Translations under genes and position numbers: made by a program
The notes under the pieces: model-generated
What the model was told of the DNA's origin: nothing
Seen by the model: only the letters and a program-made list of their open reading frames with translations
Database searches by the model: none
Shown here: piece by piece, positions 61,225 to 64,000 of the stretch
Layout: each line of letters begins with the position of its first letter
Numbering within the stretch: position 1 is the first letter of the stretch
Origin: an uncultured Dorea sp.
GTDB lineage: Bacteria > Bacillota > Clostridia > Lachnospirales > Lachnospiraceae
Assembly: GCA_910580235.1 (NCBI GenBank)
Contig: CAJTVU010000003.1
Coordinates: forward strand, 350,168 to 414,167
Length of the DNA stretch: 64,000 nucleotides
Direction of reading: 5' to 3'

Positions 61225-61521
61225 ATGAACATTATTTACGATGAAAAACTAAAAGCGCATATGCGGAAGAAAAATATTTCTTACATTATCATCGAGGCTT
61301 ATGCCGCAAAGTCCTGAGCAGGCGTAACAGAGATAACGGCAAGGTTTGCCGACAAAGGGACGGCCTCACGGGCGAAGAAGAGCAGCTGCCGTGTGCTGGA
61401 GGGCGAGATCGGGGAGATCCTGATCAAGACCCGGGGGATGGAGTACGAAGATACCGTCACTTTAAGCCTCGAAAACTTTCTTGGGCTTAAGTCCGTCAAA
61501 GTAAAAGGAATAAAACCATAA
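61225..61521 (+). CDS. Candidate small selenoprotein with in-frame TGA
   Basis: From ATG 61225 the frame runs 30 codons to a TGA (61315-61317), then continues open for 67 codons to a TAA at 61519. Read through, the product is 98 residues: MNIIYDEKLKAHMRKKNISY..., then AAKS-Sec-AGVTEITARF, and a C-terminus SLENFLGLKSVKVKGIKP. A hairpin CGGCAA-GGT-TTGCCG lies 20-34 nt after the TGA, with a GGT apical loop as in bacterial SECIS elements. Size and C-terminus resemble the small clostridial family annotated as CC/Se motif (seleno)proteins. AAAGGGG precedes the ATG and it follows the CooS-operon oxidoreductase by 21 nt. The alternative is a pseudogene with one nonsense mutation. Confidence 0.65.
61337..61351 (+). 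promoter_or_regulatory. SECIS-like hairpin
   Basis: A perfect 6-bp stem CGGCAA/TTGCCG with a GGT loop begins 20 nt downstream of the in-frame TGA, within the distance used by bacterial SelB. Confidence 0.6.
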
Positions 61522-61528
61522 GCGCAGG

Positions 61529-61582
61529 AAGAGAGGCGTTGCAAGGGCAAGAATATAATCAGCCCGGCGGCGCCCTCTTTTA
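61529..61582 (+). terminator. Terminator of the Rrf2-cooS operon
   Basis: AAGAGAGGCG (61529-61538) pairs with CGCCCTCTT (61571-61579), with one bulged base, and a T run follows. The loop is long, so confidence is moderate. Confidence 0.5.
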
Positions 61583-61610
61583 AAAATGAACATTTACGAG
61601 GTGAGATTAT

Positions 61611-61898
61611 ATGCAATGTCCTTATTGTAACCATGAAATGGAGAAGGGCTCTTTAATAGGGAACCACTCCCAGATAAAGTTTGTGCCAGACTATAAAGAG
61701 CTTGAAAAAAAGATGGTGGCAAGACGATGCAAAAACTGTCATCACTGTCTTCGCGACTGTGACAAAGTCTTTGAAGATATTCTGGCAAGAAACGGCTCCC
61801 CCCTTGGGAAGTTCCCCAAAGTAGGGCGCCCCCACGTTCCAAATGTCTATCACTGCAGCTCATGCAAGACATTTATTGTTGATGTCCCTCCAGTGTAG
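61611..61898 (+). CDS. Zinc-ribbon protein (DUF6487-like), first copy
   Basis: 95 residues. The N-terminal MQCPYCNHEMEKGSLIG and C-terminal YHCSSCKTFIVD supply CPYC and CxxC pairs for one zinc ribbon. An extra cysteine-rich insert (RRCKNCHHCLRDC) distinguishes it from its neighbour. GAGGTGAGA is a good Shine-Dalgarno. Function is unknown; clostridial relatives are annotated as PF20097-type proteins. Confidence 0.7.
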   Translation: MQCPYCNHEMEKGSLIGNHSQIKFVPDYKELEKKMVARRCKNCHHCLRDCDKVFEDILARNGSPLGKFPKVGRPHVPNVYHCSSCKTFIVDVPPV

Positions 61899-61956
61899 AG
61901 ATGTAAAAAATACGCAATATATTGTCAAAATTTAAAAAGAGATGAGGTGAACGTAT

Positions 61957-62163
61957 ATGCAATGCCCTTACTGTAAAAAAGAAATGTCCTCCGGTTCTGT
62001 CGTAGGCGACGAATACCGTTTAAAATGGCTTCCGGCAGATAAGAAGCTGCTGTTCGGCTTCTTAGCCCCTGGCGCTATCCCCGTCGGCTCCGGCGACATT
62101 GTCCTAAAAGCAGACGTCCCCGCATACTTCTGCGAAGACTGTAATAAAATAATTTTTAAATAA
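61957..62163 (+). CDS. Zinc-ribbon protein (DUF6487-like), second copy
   Basis: 68 residues. It opens MQCPYCKKEMSSGSVVG and closes AYFCEDCNKIIFK, giving the same CPYC...CxxC zinc ribbon as the preceding gene but without the Cys-rich insert. GAGGTGAACG precedes the ATG. The two genes are probably a tandem duplication; a terminator follows directly. Confidence 0.72.
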   Translation: MQCPYCKKEMSSGSVVGDEYRLKWLPADKKLLFGFLAPGAIPVGSGDIVLKADVPAYFCEDCNKIIFK

Positions 62164-62195
62164 AGGGGCTTAAACGCCCCTAAAATGCATTTTTT
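62164..62195 (+). terminator. Intrinsic terminator after the zinc-ribbon genes
   Basis: AGGGGC/GCCCCT stem (62164-62169 with 62176-62181), then a T run at 62190-62195. Confidence 0.6.
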
Positions 62196-62283
62196 GCTAA
62201 GTTTTTCTGAAACTCTCCGACTTTTTCAATAGCCTTTTTATACCCTTGATTTAAAAGGCATCTTTCCTTTAGCTGCATCATAT

Positions 62284-62305
62284 ACTATAGCTCTTTTTAA
62301 GCGAA
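62284..62305. repeat. 22-bp direct repeat, downstream of the phage-like gene
   Basis: Identical, base for base, to 63779-63800; begins ACTATAGCTC and ends TTAAGCGAA. The pair flanks one phage-like gene. Confidence 0.85.
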
Positions 62306-62314
62306 GCTTCTTAA

Positions 62315-63724
62315 TTAGCGCAGCCCTTCGATCTTTGTAATATATATTTGGTTATTGTAATCATCCATTTCACCGGACAGCTTCACGCGTTTCCCATAGC
62401 GAGAATATAAAGTATCGCCAAGTATATCTACACCAAAATATGATGTATAGATAAACTGGGTCCCCACAAGCATAGTCCTTGCCGTTGCAGGAGAATACAC
62501 AGGTATAACGCTGGTAAAGTATGTTGTCTGAGGCTCCGCATTTATGTTAGATAAAGCATAGTAAGTTATCCTGAGATGAGTAAAACCTGCTATACTCTTT
62601 TTTAATTTTGTCGTCCCACCCTCTGTGTATCTGATAGTCCCATCATCGTGCAGAACTACTGCTGTCTGCGGAGCCTGGCTTGACCATCCTGACCATTTGT
62701 CTGTGTTATAGAAATTTGTCCATACACGCCCTTGCATTGGGTAATATTCTGTAAATTCAACAAACACATGCGTTGTATTAAACCAAGAACATTTCCACAA
62801 TCCCAAAACAGACGCACCGGAAACCGGACAATTTTGAGAAGGATTATATACCAGCCGCGTCTTGTTCGAATCGTGATCCTTAATTTGGAGGCTGACCTGC
62901 AACAGGTTATCTTTATAGTTGTTACGCTCTATATTTTCAAGCAACAAGTCATCTCTTATTTTTTCAATCGTATCTGACAACACTTTCCCTTGCACAGCAT
63001 CCAGCCATGTCCCGGGTTCTGTCGCAAGCAGATTATTAGTCCCTTCTGGAGCATCCAGCAAATCGGCGTAAGATGCGGAAAATGCTACGGATTTTAAATC
63101 CGCGAGCCATTTCTTTATCTTCCCGAACATTCCCTTAAACGTCTCTCCGCTCTTGATGTTCTCCCTCACAGCCGCCTGCTGGAACTCCACCGCTACTATG
63201 TCGATGTCCTCCACTCTTCCGGTAAGCCCCTGTGGGATAACGAAATCCAATACGGCTTCCCTTGACGTCCCCACATTCTCCACGCTCGCCTTTGTCCCGG
63301 GCGCGCCTGTAGTGACATTCCCCACTTCCACTGTACCTGTCAGCTCTCCATTTTCCAGCTTCCCCTCCAGAGATTCTGCTATCCCATCTGCTCTCCTAGT
63401 TGCTTCAGCAGCCTCCTCTGTCGCCTCAACAGCGCTTTCTGTCGCTGCACCAGCCGCGCGTACTGCCTCTTCTGCCTCCTGCCTTAACCGCCGGAACCCT
63501 TCTACTCTGTCATTTTCGGCTGCACCTCTCATAGCTTCATTTTCCTGTCTTGACTCCTCCGCCATAGCCCGTCCATTCTCAGCCTCTGCGTATGCCCGTA
63601 TAGCCTCCGTCCCATTCTTGATCTCATCATTCACCTTATTCGCCAGAGATATCATACTGCCTCGGATCTCTTCTCCATACATCGCCTCGCGGAACGCCTT
63701 TATCTCTCTGCCTATGTCCGCCAT
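62315..63724 (-). CDS. Phage tail-fibre or baseplate-like protein
   Basis: 469 residues. The N-terminal 115 residues are a helical, Ala/Glu-rich coiled coil (MADIGREIKAFREAMYGEEI..., EAEEAVRAAGAATESAVEAT). A short collagen-like linker follows (GNVTTGAPGTKASVENVGT). The C-terminal half is beta-rich with Trp/Tyr-rich strands (PMQGRVWTNFYNTDKWSGW), as in receptor-binding or pyocin-knob tail proteins. GGGAGG precedes the ATG. No other phage gene is in the window, so it is an orphan cassette or the edge of a prophage lying beyond it. It sits between perfect direct repeats beside tRNA-Lys. Confidence 0.7.
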   Translation of the reverse strand: MADIGREIKAFREAMYGEEIRGSMISLANKVNDEIKNGTEAIRAYAEAENGRAMAEESRQENEAMRGAAENDRVEGFRRLRQEAEEAVRAAGAATESAVEATEEAAEATRRADGIAESLEGKLENGELTGTVEVGNVTTGAPGTKASVENVGTSREAVLDFVIPQGLTGRVEDIDIVAVEFQQAAVRENIKSGETFKGMFGKIKKWLADLKSVAFSASYADLLDAPEGTNNLLATEPGTWLDAVQGKVLSDTIEKIRDDLLLENIERNNYKDNLLQVSLQIKDHDSNKTRLVYNPSQNCPVSGASVLGLWKCSWFNTTHVFVEFTEYYPMQGRVWTNFYNTDKWSGWSSQAPQTAVVLHDDGTIRYTEGGTTKLKKSIAGFTHLRITYYALSNINAEPQTTYFTSVIPVYSPATARTMLVGTQFIYTSYFGVDILGDTLYSRYGKRVKLSGEMDDYNNQIYITKIEGLR

Positions 63725-63778
63725 CTTCTTTTCCTCCCTTTAACTGATAAAAACTCATCATTAGTCTTTTCAGCCTTT

Positions 63779-63800
63779 ACTATAGCTCTTTTTAAGCGAA
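63779..63800. repeat. 22-bp direct repeat, upstream of the phage-like gene
   Basis: Identical to 62284-62305. On the minus strand it contains TATAGT 55 nt before the start codon, so this copy may also be part of that gene's promoter. Confidence 0.85.
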
Positions 63801-63903
63801 CATTGCCGAACATTTATAAAACTTTTTCAAGAAATATAAGACACAAATAAGACACTTACAATCGATTGCCCAAACAAAAACAATCCTTTTATTGTTCACA
63901 AGA

Positions 63904-63942
63904 AACAGCGCAAACCCTTATAAATAAAGGATTTGCGCTGTT
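63904..63942 (-). terminator. Hairpin downstream of tRNA-Lys(UUU)
   Basis: A perfect 11-bp stem (63904-63914 with 63932-63942), partly extended inward, lies 10 nt after the tRNA on the minus strand. The following T run is weak. Confidence 0.5.
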
Positions 63943-63951
63943 CTTTCTTAG

Positions 63952-64000
63952 TGAGCGTGCGGGGATTCGAACCCCGGACAACTTGATTAAAAGTCAAGTG
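63952..64000 (-). tRNA. tRNA-Lys (anticodon UUU), truncated by the window end
   Basis: The 3' part is visible on the minus strand: anticodon arm CTTGA-CTTTTAA-TCAAG (anticodon TTT), T-arm CGGGG-TTCGAAT-CCCCG, acceptor CACGCTC and discriminator A. The 5' part lies beyond 64000. Confidence 0.9.

Noticed and set aside
61225..61317. Reporting only a 30-residue peptide ending at the TGA.
   Set aside because: The long open frame after the TGA and the hairpin at SECIS distance fit read-through better.

Overview
The window looks like a chromosomal segment of a spore-forming, strictly anaerobic gut-type Clostridium, most likely family Lachnospiraceae. This is inferred from gene content: a V-type ATPase operon, SpmA/SpmB spore-maturation genes, a VTC/DUF4956/CotH operon, a subtype I-C CRISPR-Cas locus, a CO-dehydrogenase-type operon, strong AGGAGG ribosome-binding sites and consensus sigma-A promoters. 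No rRNA or species marker is present, so genus and species are not assigned.

Layout. 1-4.3 kb: an HTH protein, then the shikimate genes aroF-aroB with an SDR oxidoreductase, then tRNA-Lys(CUU). 4.4-13.5 kb: a DUF6512 membrane protein converging on a nine-gene V-ATPase operon (minus strand). 13.6-20 kb: trmB, an unlisted 49-residue Cys-rich ORF plus a thioredoxin, then glgB and a large TPR/acidic/P-loop protein. 20.08-20.75 kb: a gene-free stretch that I read as a large structured non-coding RNA, with a consensus promoter, a terminator, several hairpins and a possible pseudoknot. 20.9-31 kb: a beta-propeller membrane protein with its ECF sigma factor, an aconitase-like hydratase with a PucR-type regulator, a lipoprotein, a DUF885 peptidase, and divergent spmB/spmA.

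31.2-43.2 kb: a complete type I-C system, cas3-cas5-cas8 (with internal cas11)-cas7-cas4-cas1-cas2, then a leader with three tandem hairpins and a 54-repeat array whose far-end repeats are decaying. 43.3-50.4 kb: cotH-DUF4956-VTC, a two-component system, and an AI-2E family transporter. 50.4-57 kb: a P-type cation ATPase whose leader carries a yybP-ykoY (Mn2+) riboswitch candidate, an M18 aminopeptidase, and a nuclease-like/DUF2075 helicase protein. 57.1-61.6 kb: Rrf2 regulator, an atypical CooS, CooF, an NAD/FAD oxidoreductase, and a small gene with an in-frame TGA followed by a SECIS-like hairpin (selenoprotein candidate). The end holds two tandem zinc-ribbon proteins, a phage tail-like gene between perfect 22-bp direct repeats, and a truncated tRNA-Lys(UUU).

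Repeats recur through the window. One family of short palindromic elements has TGATACC/GGTATCA-like ends and often supplies the stop codon of the adjacent gene. A second family, two copies of roughly 310-350 bp, forms long imperfect hairpins whose stems differ between copies but stay paired within each copy. A third carries the motif TTGTACACTGAGGG. The strongest leads are the selenoprotein candidate, the large ncRNA, the covarying hairpin element sitting between a riboswitch and its gene, and the CooS that lacks expected catalytic residues.
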